A stretch of DNA of 25,338 nucleotides from Pelargonium cotyledonis (Eukaryota > Streptophyta > Magnoliopsida > Geraniales > Geraniaceae): contig JAYMTA010000677.1 of assembly GCA_036897625.1 (NCBI GenBank), positions 1-25,338 of the forward strand, read 5' to 3'. The notes beneath the pieces are model-generated. The model was given only the letters and a program-made list of their open reading frames with translations, made no database searches and was not told where the DNA came from. Each line of letters opens with the position of its first letter. Positions within the stretch are counted from its first letter, which is position 1. Positions 9,310 through 22,000 of the stretch are shown in pieces. The position numbers and the translations under genes are program-made.

Positions 9310-12300
9310 ATGGACGGTAGAATAGATGCTTGCGCGCCCCTTGATTATGCTGCGTTTCAGATTTCCCCTGGGCAGAACAGGTTACTTATTTCTCTAAATT
9401 CATCTACTCTAATCACCACTCACTTCTTTTCATTATTATCACACTAATTTTATCTATACCATCTAAAATTTCGCCTTCTATTTCGATTTCTAACAAAAGT
9501 TACCCAATATGATACCGGCTAAACACTATTTAATTTTGGATTTGAATTTGAATTACAAGTTTTAACCTCCAAGTAGATTAGCTATGGATTTTATTCAGCC
9601 TAAATCTTACTGAAAACTTCCCTTAAATAACGATTGTTGTGTTGGCAACATGATACTTGTGTCCATCTGTGTCTAATTCTTTACTACTTTCCTCAATTTT
9701 GATCATAAACCATTAGTGCTGTCCATATTTTGCAGTGTGCGCGCGCTCGCACAACTGTTGGTCAGTTTGTCTATTTCAGTTTATGATGTCTCGTGCAGCA
9801 TTTCTTTCTATTTCCTTTACAGCGTATGTGTTGATCTCAAGTAAACATTGTTTCAACATTATATGGTTGCGTAGGTACGAGGCATCTATTTACAGGGACA
9901 ATAAAGTAGAAAAACTTGCAGCTGGGTGTCTGGAACAACTGTTGCCACATTTACCTGAAATAAACAACTTATTCATGAAAGGATCCGATGCTAACTTCAA
10001 ACTCCAACCGCCGGAGAATCTGACTGGTGCACCATGGTTCACCAAATCAACTCTAAACAGGTTCTGGCCATAAAGTGCATCTTTTGTCTTGCCCATATAT
10101 TTAGTTTACCATGGACAAGGACAAGATACAGACACCTAACTCACACTGCGATTCTTTCCTTTCTCAGGTTCCTAGATATTGTTGGTTCATCTGATCTGAT
10201 AGATATAACAAGTGCTATAAAAAATGAAATGTGCCAATTGGAGGAGACCAAAAAGTTCCATCTTTCATTATATACCCGGGTAATATCTTGTGCCCTGTAT
10301 AATTGGAATTAAAGTGCATGTGGAAGCTCTTTTCTGATATAAAAAAATGTATGCGGCAGCTGATCAGTATGTACATTCTTTTCTCAGGGCTGTCAGGATG
10401 ATTCTGGAAGCCGGGAAACAGGTATTGAAAAAGAGTCTTACCTTGAAATATAATTTTGATTTATGAAATCATTGAAATGCAATTTTTAATTATGAAGTCT
10501 TGTCTGGAATCCATTCTGCATATCTTGCATAATGATAATGTTGTACATTTCAATATTCTATGCCACATAGACACGGGTATGAGATGCACAGTACGACACA
10601 GATATGACGACGCAATTTTTATAAAATCTTAGACATGGTACGCTAAAAATACATTCAATAATAATAAATGATAGTTTATATTTGCTATATTAGTGCATAT
10701 AAGTTACATCAAGTCAAGCTTGTCAATGTGTTTTAGAGTGTCAAACACGTTCTATCAGTTTATTTTTAGAAAAAAAGGGGGATACGTAAGGTGTTGGACA
10801 TGAGTACACTGAGAAGATGAGAGTGTCCGTGCATCATAGTCGATATAGCGCCGCGGTATTAGTAGGGTTGGACGTGGCAGTTGAAGATAAAACACAGTAA
10901 CTATAGAAAATAGGGACTTCACCTTGATTGTTATGAGGATTACCAGGGGAATGATTCATCCTGGGTAAGAATACAAATTATACAATGCAAAACACTATTG
11001 TTTGTATTGTAACACATACTTATTGATACTTCGGTAGTTAGTTCAAAGGTTTAGAAAAATGAAGGAATACTGCTTTTTGCCATAGTTAAAGGATTGATAA
11101 TGTCCTTAGATAAATTGGTTTCAAAGAAAGAAAAAGGACGGCCTAGTGCACGAAGCTCCTATCATTGTGGGGTACGCAGCCTAACCCCTGCTTTTGCAGG
11201 AAGGCTGTTTCCCCAGCTCAAACTCATAGCCTCAAAGGTCACAAGGCAACTACCTTACTGTTGCGCTAAAGCTCACTCTCAGAACCACGCAAGGAATATT
11301 GTATTTAAATGAATATTGCTGTAAAATTCAATCTGCTACAGGAGAAGTGAAGTCATTTCTAAGCTTTAGGTGCCATATAATATAACCTTGAATAGTGCTC
11401 AACCGCATGACTTTCCAATAGGTACCGCAGAATGTATGTCATGCATCTTTTGTATCATTGAAGAGTAGATGGATTTAGTGTGTTTTTGATATATGCTATT
11501 GGTTGACCCTGATGCTCTGTTGTCTGTAACAATATCAGGTTTTCAATAAATGTGCTACGCTCTATCCTCCACGGTTTTCATATATAAAAGCCTATCTGAA
11601 TGATAATACATTAACGAATCTTAAAATGTGAATTTGTGGTGTTTGTCTTACTTTTTTTATACCTTGCTTTGTTGCATTGTACCTGAGATATCTTCCGGAT
11701 TTGAACAAATCTTGATGCTTGTAGATTCTCCTTTTGCAGATGGCTCTGACTTGATTAACGTGGCAACAACTTTCAAAGTAATTGGTCTTACTGCAGTTTT
11801 CTTTTCATCATCATTCTTGAAGTTTAATCTTCTTTTTCATTTATTCAACTGATACCAATTGTATGTTGACAGCCGGAAGTTAAGATTGCATCATCAGATG
11901 CTTCAAAGTATGTTTGCTTTTTAGTTATGTTTTCAATTAGAAGTTTATTTTTGCCACATTTTAGTTAAGCCGTTGTTTTCCCAGGAATGAACTGTTACGA
12001 GCTATGGATTTGAGGCTTACAGCATTAAGAAAGGAGCTAGCTTCAGCTCTCAACAAGGCAATGGGTGCCACCTGCTCTTTGAAAGAAGTCACTGATTTAT
12101 GGGAGTTTTCTCAAAATTTTGGAGCAACGGAATTAGAGTAAGTTGCTCATGAAAATAAACAATGCAGGAGTCTTTTAGTTACCCAGCTGTTTTGAAGAAT
12201 TTGAAACAGACTTGTTTTTATAGTGACCCTTCTCAATATTTTAACAAAGCTATTGAGACACTTCTACGGAAGCATACTGATCACAAGTTTGGTTCTCGCT

Positions 12301-15185
12301 TTGACCTGCAGGAATTGTTTGGTAAAGTTTTTGGAATTGAACCAAAATAGTTGCATTCCTGATTCCCTAGCTGATGAAAACACCTCAGGCAAAAGTGATT
12401 CGAAGAATGTCAAACTGAGTAAGGCAGGTGAAAAAACTCAGATATCTAAATCAGTACATTCAGTTACTGCTGTGAAGTATGGTGTTTCACCTGCAAAAGT
12501 TGCCGAGGTTGAGCGACAGAGCTCAACAGAAAGTGAGGGATCCTCTGATTTGAGTGACGAGGATAAAAAGTATGCAGAAAGAAGTCGAACTCTCATAAGA
12601 TCTGCATCACCTAGAAGGTCTGCATCTCCAATGCGTAGAGTTCAAATAGGGAGAACTGGGTCGCGTAGGGCCACTGCACTAACCATTAAGAGCCTCAGTG
12701 TTTTTCCTGCTAGAGAAAGAATATCTCATGGAGACAGTAGTGAAGAGGAAGGGGTATCCGAACGACCTATTAACAAAACTGACAGTAATGCACGGAGAAT
12801 GTCTGTTCAAGATGCTATTAACCTTTTTGAAAGGAAGCAGAGGGACCATACTACAGATTCTCAAAAGGTGTCGACAACGAACATCTCTATCTCTGCAAAT
12901 AAATCTGTATTGAGAAGATGGAGTTCAGGTATGGGGGAATCTTCCATCCAAGGTGAAAATGAGGTAGTTTGTGAAGATGCCGTTCCTGTGAATTCGAATG
13001 ATGGAGAGTGTCTGAAGAGTTCAATTGAAGTGAAATCCGAGTCTGATTTTACATCTAAAGGCCATGGTTCTGTTGGGGATGCTGAAGATGTAAAATCAGA
13101 AATATTGGAGAAACATGCATCTGACTTAGATGATCAGGCGGACACAAATATTAGCCAACAGGAGAATATTGGTGAAAAGTTAACAGCATCCTCCAACTGG
13201 AATCGACAGAAAGAAGCAGAGCTGAACCAAATGCTGATGAAGATGATGGAAACTAAACCTGTCAGATATAAGAAACCTCAAAATAGCGGGAACCAGAATC
13301 GTCCTTCTGAACAGAGAGGTGGCTTTTATGATCACTACAAGGAGAAAAGGGATGAGAAACTACGCGGAGAGACTGCTGGAAAGAGAGCAGAAAAGGAAGC
13401 ACAATTCAAAGCAATGCAGCAAATTCTGGATAAAAGAAAAGCTGAAATTGCCTCTGCTAAAGTGAGTGATAGTAAAAAACTTCCAATTCGTAAGACCCAA
13501 AAATCGCTTACAAGTTTATCTCAGTCTGCCAATCCCAAAAAGGAAATCCAAAAGCCTACTGTTACAAAGAAGGTTACTTCTCGATCACAATCCCTGCCTG
13601 CTACACGTAAGTCGTGGCCATCAACACCATCGCCAAGAAACACAGGGACATCACCAGCTAAAACTCCTGATGGGGTCTCTTCTGCTGGTACTGTGCCAGT
13701 ACGTCGGAAGCCACAGGCAACATCATCAAATCCTCGTGCAAGCTCTAAGGTGGAAAGACCTGTACAGCGACAAAGAAATGTAAAGGAGTCCCCACCAAGT
13801 GGTGGAAAAACCATGAAGACTACTAATGAGAAGAAGCGGGAACCAGTGGCAAAAGCTGGGAAGCCAACAAAAACTAAAGTTGTGAAACCATCTGGAGATA
13901 GTTCCAGTATAGCACCAGCAAAGCCTAGTTTGTATAACAAGGTAACCAAAAAAAGCAGTGTAGTACCACTTGAATCAAAACCTTTTCTCCGTAAGGGATC
14001 TGGAACTGGCCCTGGTGTTGGTTCCATAGTCGACAAGACAAAAAGTTCTTCTCAGCTGTCCAATGAATCTCTTAGAAAAAGTGGTAGTATGGTTGAAGCT
14101 CGAGAGAATGAGGTCGTTGTTGATGATTCCATCCCAGTCACACCAAATAAAGAGGTAAATATGGAGACAAAGGATTTTTGTGATGCTGCTGTAGAATCAG
14201 AAATCCAGGTAAACGTTAGCCACCAGGATTCTAATGTGGCACAGATTATTGATGAGGTTTTTGTTAATAGTGCTGATGGCTTCAAAGATGTGGCAGAGTC
14301 TTCGCCAAATGGTCAAGCTGAAGAAGAATCAATGATCTCTCCCATGGCCTGGGTGGAAATTGAAGAGCATAACGAGCTGCCTAGTCCACGTGATGTCAGC
14401 ACTTCTGAAATCATATCCCCAGCTAATGTTGCGCCATCAAGTCCACGCGTACGTCATTCTCTGTCACAGATGCTGCAAGAAGAAAGTAGCGAACCTGATA
14501 TTATTGAGTGGGGAAATGCTGAAAATCCTCCTGCCATGATCTACCAAAAAGATGCGCCCAAAGGATTCAAGCGGTTATTGAAGTTTGCTCGGAAGAGTAA
14601 GGGAGATGCAAATGGAAGTGGTTGGTCTAGTCCGTCCGTCTTCTCCGAAGGAGAAGACGATGCAGAGGAAGCTAAAGCTGTTAGCAAGAGAAATGGTGAA
14701 AATCTATTAAGAAAAGCAGCTCTTCATGCTGCAAAGAACCAAGGCCCCCCAAAGGCATCGCAATGTGAAGACTTTGAAAGAAGTTCAGATTCTCACGAGA
14801 TAGTCCATGGTACGTTTGCTTCTTGTCTCACCATATCTTTGCTCCCATAGTTCTTGCTCTTTCCAGCTTCAGACATTTTCACCTTACCTCGCCTAGAGTC
14901 CTTAACATTTGTGTATGTTATGCATGCAGCTCAACCAAATATTGGCAGATACAGTTCTCGTAAGTTGCATGACAGTGTCCCTGCAACTAAAGGTTGGTAT
15001 TGGTTTCCAGTTCTTAATACGCATCCTTTTGAGTACACTACATATTTCTCTCCCAATTATGCTTCTTTTCGGACTAATAATAGATGTCAACGTATTCTGT
15101 ACTGTGTCATGTTGCAGCAACAAGGTCATTCTTCTCCCTATCAGCATTTAGGGGCAGCAAACCAAACGAGACAAAGCTTCGGTGA
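9310..15185 (+). CDS. CIP7: COP1-interacting protein 7 (CIP7)-like protein, 1085 aa, 10 coding exons
   Basis: Coding exons: 9310-9380, 9875-10060, 10168-10279, 10388-10421, 11740-11777, 11873-11907, 11985-12137, 12312-14809, 14930-14992, 15118-15185. All introns are GT-AG and all phases join, giving 1086 codons with the stop. The start [17 protein letters not shown] and residues to about 220 (including [10 protein letters not shown] and [16 protein letters not shown]) match the conserved head of the plant CIP7 family. Then come a Ser/Arg basic stretch (about 300-340, likely nuclear localisation), [14 protein letters not shown] (about 373-386), charged helical, probably coiled-coil segments (about 505-525 and 550-595), a Lys/Ser/Pro-rich low-complexity part (about 600-790), [14 protein letters not shown] (about 961-974) and the C-terminal motif [17 protein letters not shown]. 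Arabidopsis CIP7 is a nuclear coiled-coil protein that binds COP1 and promotes light-induced gene expression; its length is similar. That role is inferred here by family. Several paralogues exist in plants, so the exact orthologue is open. Confidence 0.9.
10558..10839. mobile_element. MITE-like element in intron 4 of the CIP7-like gene
   Basis: The left edge reads CTATGCCACATAGACACGGG and the right edge, reverse-complemented, reads CTATGATGCACGGACAC, so the termini form an imperfect inverted repeat. The GACACGG/GTGTCCGTG words resemble a dispersed non-autonomous repeat common in eudicot genomes, but I cannot name the family. The interior is AT-rich and non-coding. I saw no clear target-site duplication, so the boundaries are tentative. 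Confidence 0.5.
11131..11281 (-). mobile_element. Au-type SINE, antisense in intron 4 of the CIP7-like gene
   Basis: Read on the minus strand, the element begins near GAGAGTGAGCTTTAGCGCAA (A-box region of a tRNA-derived head). It continues with a diverged B box (GAGTTTGAGCTGGGGAAACA), then CAGCCTTCCTGCAAAAGCAG and GGCTGCGTAC, and ends with GTGCACTAGGCCGTCC followed by a T-run. These landmarks match, in order, the Au SINE family found across angiosperms. Compared with the remembered consensus, a central piece of about 45 bases around the GTCCGGGG segment is missing. Target-site duplications are not obvious. It lies antisense to the host transcript. Confidence 0.87.
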
Positions 15186-15430
15186 AGGGCCAAAGGTGAA
15201 TATCAAGTATCCATAGCATTCTCTCAATCAGCAAAATCCGGCTGAAGGCAAATATTTAATCTCTTACACCATAATCTGATATTTTGTTGTTACGCGTGTA
15301 CGGGTTCAGAGCCATCCTGTGCCTTTTGCTTGTGTTGGGGAGGGTATTGCATTTGCGGGTGTATTATGTATATTAAACATGTGTAGGATTTGAATGCTAC
15401 GGAACATCAAAATTGTTTCTTCTTAACTAT
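15186..15430 (+). other. Probable 3' UTR of the CIP7-like gene
   Basis: T-rich, non-coding sequence follows the stop codon. No perfect AATAAA is present; AATATTTAAT near 15249 and TATATTAAA near 15369 are weak candidates. The right limit is a guess. Confidence 0.4.
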
Positions 15431-15563
15431 GTTTAGAAAGGTTGGACATCCATGAATTCATTATTTGTCCAGTCAAGTGTGCTCTTTGGTCCAATTATTA
15501 ATACAAATGAGCATATGAGTTTTAGTTGTTAACACCAATGCAAATATAAGTATTGATATCGAT

Positions 15564-15795
15564 GGTCCCTAATTTCTTTTTAACCTGAAATAGTCATTGA
15601 ACTTTCAAACAAAGACCTGAAATGGTCATGTCAATTTTTCCGTTAAATAGTTATGTGGTTATACCACTTAACAAAGAGACTAACAGACGTAATGAAATTC
15701 ACATCTAAAAGTTAAGAGATAATTTTAGGTCAAACAAAAAAAGTTTTTGACCCATATGAAAAGGTTTATGCACCAAATTGGGGTTTTTACCCATC
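15564..15795. repeat. Dispersed-repeat relic (GGTCCCTAA..CCGTTAA type)
   Basis: The block starts with GGTCCCTAATTT and contains ACCTGAAATAGTCATTGAAC, its near copy ACCTGAAATGGTCATGTCAA and TTTTTCCGTTAAAT. This wording is common in uncharacterised dispersed repeats beside plant genes (GGTCCCTGAACTTT...CCGTTAA). It lies between the two convergent genes and is non-coding. I cannot assign a transposon class. Confidence 0.42.
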
Positions 15796-16045
15796 TTGAT
15801 TAATGATAGTATTTTACCTCAATAGCTTTCATTTGAGATCCCAATCCATTGTTTAAAAGGTAATTTGACACACAAGCTAGTTCAAAGCTAAAATGCTTGC
15901 AGATGACCTAGAAGAATGAGCTTATGTTTACTCACACATGAATCCCCTAAAAACCCCATGAAATTAGTATTCACTAAGGTAACAACACCTACTAATTTAA
16001 CAGCAGATGTGGCTCTTTTCACTGTAGTTAGGAACATAGAAGAAG

Positions 16046-19000
16046 TCATACTTGCATGCTTCTCCTTTGAGTCTTGAGTGACTGCAGGTATGGGAATAGC
16101 ATCTCAGCATGAGACCCAAAGTACTGTGAAAATATCGCGCGCAGTCTATCTATGCACTCCACAACAGTATGGTCGCCCATAGCTAGTTGAATGGACGAAA
16201 GCTTCACCAACTCGTATCCAATGACAATGTGAGTAGGATAATAGAGCTTTTCCAGGATCTGCCAATACATACAAGATAAAAAAAAAATCATATTAAGAGT
16301 TAACGAGAAATATATTGCAAGTTACAAGAATAGATGTTATTCCACTTGTAGAGTTTAGTCATAGACACTCAGGTCATGCTTTTTGAAGACATTTTGTTAA
16401 ATGGGAGGATTCATAATCAGTCAAATGGACATTTAAGGAGGTACATTAGCCAAATTTATTTTTCTCGCGTAAATGAATGATAGTCCCCAAAAGTAACAGC
16501 ATAACACACAAAATTTACCTTTATGGACGCTTTGCAATGGTCCATCGCAGGTTGTAGTTTCCCCATCAAACAACATGCTTGTGCAATGATATCTTCTGCC
16601 TGAAAACAATACATCATATACAATCATGCACAGATGTTAGTTCCAGATTTTGTCAAACGAAACATTATTACGCTACTGTAATGCTAACTTAGATGAACTG
16701 CATCAGAGCTACAGCAAAATAGTTTTCGCCTATTCTTACTGCCTAACTATTTCGAAAGAAATTTTTACATCCAAGTGATATAAACACAAATCAGATTTCC
16801 CATCAAAACAGAAGACTGCAGAGAAAATTATAAGAATGAAATAAACTGAATGTAGAAATAGACAAATAGTAGCATGGAAATGCAGATTTGAACAGTGAAG
16901 GTGGCTTGAGCTCACTTCTGCAATGCCCTTGTTAAATGCATGGAGCGTTGATCTCAGCAGACTAAGGGATTCCATAGCCTTTGAAAGTTCGGAACTCGAG
17001 ATTCCTTTAGAAACTACTGTTTCCTGCAACCTAGCAAAGAGTGAACAGAATAGACAACAAATAAAACAAGTGAAAATCTACCCGTCGTGCATGTTTGTAA
17101 ATTTTGAATGGAATTACTTTCTAAGATGTATATAAAGAAATGTGAATAGGTTAGGAGGCAACAAAGATGATTATTATGCACAACCAGGACTGTGGTATAG
17201 TAGAACTGTAGAAGGCAGTTACTGAGACAACTGGAGAGCTTCCCTAGATCACATCAAAATGTTTCAAAACCTGGATAATCAAAAGTAGACATTACCACGT
17301 GCAATGGGTCAACTGTCCAAACCATTGGGCTGACTGAAGTATTGATTGTTACATCATTCTGTATCATAAGTGAAAGCTCATGACTGATGAATGAAAACAT
17401 GAATTATCCTAGAGGTTAGGCCGTCCCTTTCCACATTAGTGCCTATGAATCAGTTTTTGCCCAACACTCTTTACATTTTTCATATGTTAATGATTCTAGC
17501 AGAACTGGTAACTTCAGCTATGGCTTGTACTGAGTTGTTGAAAGTACCTTCTGATATTAATCCAAGCTTCATTCACTGCTGCAGATGAAGATTTCAGATC
17601 ACGGTAAGAACCACATATCAAGCAATATCCAGGATCAAGTTTACTGATGCCAGAGATATTTGGCATGTCTACCTGTAAAAATTCAAGTAATTAAATGATG
17701 TAAAGGAACAATGATGGATATATCAACCTAGGGTAAATTCCAGATAAATCAGCATCAATATTCTCTCAACTACAAGTAGAGAGTTGTATAGATGGTATAG
17801 CCTGAATTACGAAGATTTGGATTAGATGTCTAGTGCCTCAAGCAAAATGAAAGAGTAATGCATCCCTTAAATATCTAGGGTAAAACTAGAATACCATAAA
17901 ATATGGAGCACTTTATGTCATTCCTAATTCAAATAAAAGATAGCACAGCATACCTGTGAACGAGGCTCCAAGCTGTCTCTCTTGGAAAATCTACATTGTC
18001 TATTTTTTTGTTTTTCACAGTCGAGCATACTGCTATCTAAAACTATGCCAGAGCAATCTGGATGGACACAGTGAAAAGCATTTAAAACAAGGTCAGGTAG
18101 ATTTACTTCTGTACAACCTCTGCACTGACACCGAAATGAGTATTCATGCTCCAGAAATTTAAGGCGATCTTTACAGTCCCATTGCCCAACCTGAAAAAGA
18201 AAGCTTTATATTTACTAGGTGCAGTAAGTATTTTACATCAGACAACTGTTTCGATAAATAAAAAGAAAAACACATTCACCAAAACCACTACTACCATATT
18301 AGCAGACAAGGGAGAATACAACATAAAAATATTGTAGGGACTAGGGAGCCAACATACCTGTGGACCATAGGACAACTCAAGGGGACACCCGACTGCCACA
18401 AACTCTGTTGTTCGAATAAAGAGAGTCCGTGAAATGAAATAGGCATGAATATTTGGCTGACAAGAATGGTTGAACAAACTACCAATTGCGTATAGTGCTT
18501 GACCTACTCTAACCTATCAGAGTAATAACCATGACACAAAATGATTAGTGGAAATATTATCTCAGGTGAACTAGAACATTGAAGTCACCATACGAACTAA
18601 TGATGGTGATTCACACACACTAAAAAAAATGTGCATCACATACAGCAAATATGGGAAAGGTAAAGAAAAAATATTCATGAAAACAAACCTGCTCAACATT
18701 GCTAGTTAAAGCACCCCTACCATCTTGTATTTGATAAGCATCTACAGATTTCATACGGACAATTGCAATAGAATTGACCCTGATCTGAGATAAAAGAATG
18801 ACAATCTGCATCCAGACAAGATGTATGAAAATAGAAAGGATCAAAATATGAAAATTGCATAATGCGTGTCTCAGTATGAAAATACTATCCACAAATTATA
18901 CAACGGAATTGTGGTGGACATGGTGAAAATCTGTTGCGCAACAAGCACACATAGAACATTGATCTCATTGGCAAGGAGTGGACAGCATAGTCAGTAACTC

Positions 19001-22000
19001 AGTATAATATAATATGACCAATCCAATTAAACATTATAGGAAAACTCATCTAATGCACTTATTATAGAGTTGCCTTGGACTCAGGCATCTTATGATGCAA
19101 GTGGGTGAGGACGTGGGGAAGGGAGGTCGTGAGTGAATGAGTGAGCAAGCATGTGAATGAGTGAGTAATAGTCAATATAATATTACTGACCAATCTAACT
19201 GAGTAGGTGAGTGAGAAGAGAGTAAGTGAGAGAGAACCTGTGATATAGAGGCTCCATCTATCTGAAGTTCTAATTTGTGAGAATGCTGAAGACAATAAGA
19301 CAGTACAATGGAATACACATGCAGTTCCAATTTACTTTCTGGAGGAAATTGTGCATAACTATGAGCAAGCTCCTGCAATTAATGAGATGGTGAGCTGCCC
19401 AAACAATGTCACAATCTGACAAACTGAAAATGAAATAGAGTCTAGTCATAAGATGTACCAAAGTTCCCATTAGGACAGAACCTTTTTTTGAAGCTATAGA
19501 CTTCGCTAGTACTCGACCAGCCAAAACTATCTCAGGCGGTAGTATTGCAGGCCAATGTAAACCTAGACATTCATGGCTATGTTCATGAATGCTATCCATA
19601 TCTGGATCAGAATAATTAACTGAGGTAGTCTCTGTGACATACTTTTCAAGGTCATTGGATAAATTTTCATGAATCTTAGGATAATTCCTAAGCATCCGTC
19701 CCCCTGCTCGTGCTTGGCAATCCTGGGAGCAGTAGAATGGTATTGAGCATGATGGACACGGTACTTTATCTACTGGTAGCTCATCCAAGCAATAATGACA
19801 ATGAGTTTCCCGACATTGTTTTAATATGACCTGCAAATTATAAGGCTGGGTTACTTTCATATTCATCATACACAGCAGCCATTGATTGATTCAAAAAGAG
19901 CAATGAATACACCACTTGTTGGATGATGCAACAATTATACTTACACATGCATACATATGAGATCTGGAAGCAAATCAAACAGCCTTTGGTCAGCAGTTTA
20001 AAAAATATCAAGGCCCTGGATTTAACAAAATATTCTTTCGCTGGAAAATATGCAAATACATTCTGGTGGTAAAAATTAAAATGGAACAATTTTAGGTACC
20101 CATGCTATTAAATTAATTGAACTTGTATCTGGTGCCATGTATCCAGGGGAGAAACTAAAATGCCAAGGTGAATTAAGCAAAGGTAGAGAGCCGAAATTGC
20201 ACTTTTAAATGATTTTAATCCTTAAGCAAGATAACAATAAAGTTGTCAATTAGGAATTTTCTCCTTTATCCTTATATCAACTTGGTATTCATCTGGGACT
20301 ACAGATGCTTTTTTATTATCCTTCTGAATTTGTGAGGAAAACTTGGTAGCTCAGATTAGTTAAAGGTAAGTCTTGGTCTTCATAAAGCTCCTAATGCAAT
20401 CGACAAAAACCAGCATGTCATGTGACTAACAATGGACAATAACCGTGGGGTTGGCACTGGTAGGCTGAGAGGCTTATGAAAGTGCAGATCCCTGGCTTAC
20501 TATATAATCCCTCCTCTGTTGACTGTAACAACTGGCAACTCCTCCCTAAGAACATTCTTTAACAAACCCTCTCTATTGAATCCAACAGATACGACAAGCC
20601 AGAGGATCACCACATGAATCTTTTACTCTAATTTGGATATATATATGATGGGAAATGTGTATTGAACAGATGAACATAGTAACTACTAAATTAAATTACG
20701 TGGAACTGATTCGATTAAAGCCACTGGATTTGAGGGTCAGTAAAATTAAACAAGTTCATGATGCCATAAACAAAGCAAAATTCTTACGCACCATGGCATA
20801 AGGTTCTTCACGATGAACCAAAGTTGCTTGAGGAATGTCACGAGGAGAGGACATGCCACGCCCTTTATCTGGCGCGATGACCTGCTGTAGCTTTATTCCC
20901 GGTGACTCATCTATCACAGATTACAAACATCTTAATGTTATAATCTCAAATACCCGAAGAATATGTTCAAGATAAACAAATAATCCTGAAACATAAATTT
21001 AGAGATGCAGTACGCTTAGTTGTTTTATGCATTGAATTATACGGTAAAAGAAAATGACCAAAAAAATGAAATGAGCCAATGCAGCTTCACTTGAAGACAC
21101 AAAAACAGTTTAGAGTGGGTACAGCATATCAAGACTCGTGTACAAACAGACATAGATATGTTAAAACTTCACGGATAATTAACAGCAGTCATTATTTTAC
21201 CCAAACTACTGAAGTTCTGCTCATTATGTTGTACCACTGAATTACTCGTCCTCGTTTTTTGTTCTAAAACTATCTTGAGTTCGGTTAATATCTGCTTCCT
21301 TCCTCCCGACGACAACTCCACAGTCTTAGCCATTGTCAAGTCACGAGCCGCATCTTCATAATTTCCCATACAAGCATTCACCTTACCCCTCCTATACCAT
21401 GCCTGCAGCCCTGCACCAATGTTAATCCTAAAGATGCCCAGAAAATTGTGATAGCAATAGAACCATACCACATAAAGAGTAATGACACGAGATTTCACCT
21501 TCGCATAGGCAGGATAAATCTGAAGGGCGCGATTGCAATCCCGTAGACACTCCACAAGAAGGCCCATTTTCTAAGGAAAATGTAGAAAACATAAACACTA
21601 AAAAAAAAGCAAGAATGTTAAGAAATGGCATTGAGAGAAGGACGAGACAGACTCACATGCAACAAGCAAGCCCTGTTGAGATACAAGGTGGCAACCAGGT
21701 TTTTTCCGGACTCATCAGCATCTAAAGGAGCTTCACGCAGTGCCTATTGAATATTGTTGGTGCAGTTGTTTGAGCAACAAGAAAAATGAGAGAATCAGGA
21801 GGCAATTGCGAACAAAGCAAGTGACGATTGAGAGGAAGAGAGAGAGAGAGAGAGAGATAGAGACCTGGGAATAGGAAGAGAGAGCATTAGGGTAATCGGA
21901 GATGGAGAAGAAGTGATTGGCATTGAGCTTGGACTGAAGAGCAGAGTGTTTGTTCTTAGCACAAAGGAGAGACCTTTGAGGATCAGCCAAGTCTTCAACC

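Noticed and set aside
11131-11281. tRNA gene on the minus strand
   Set aside because: A- and B-box-like pieces are present, but there is no cloverleaf and the downstream body and tail match an Au SINE instead.
12223-12311. Start of the long 875-codon open frame at 12223 taken as a real N-terminus
   Set aside because: Positions 12138-12311 behave as an intron: exon 7 ends at a GTAAGT donor and the acceptor CTGCAG at 12311 restores the family sequence. The frame is simply open through part of the intron.
12322-12370. A 49-nt intron that would keep frame with the upstream 12224 acceptor
   Set aside because: It is shorter than normal plant introns, and using it removes the family-conserved [10 protein letters not shown] segment; splicing at 12311 is simpler and matches the family.
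13521-14036. Minus-strand open frame of 171 codons
   Set aside because: It lies wholly antisense to the large coding exon of the CIP7-like gene and mirrors its composition; no domain is visible.
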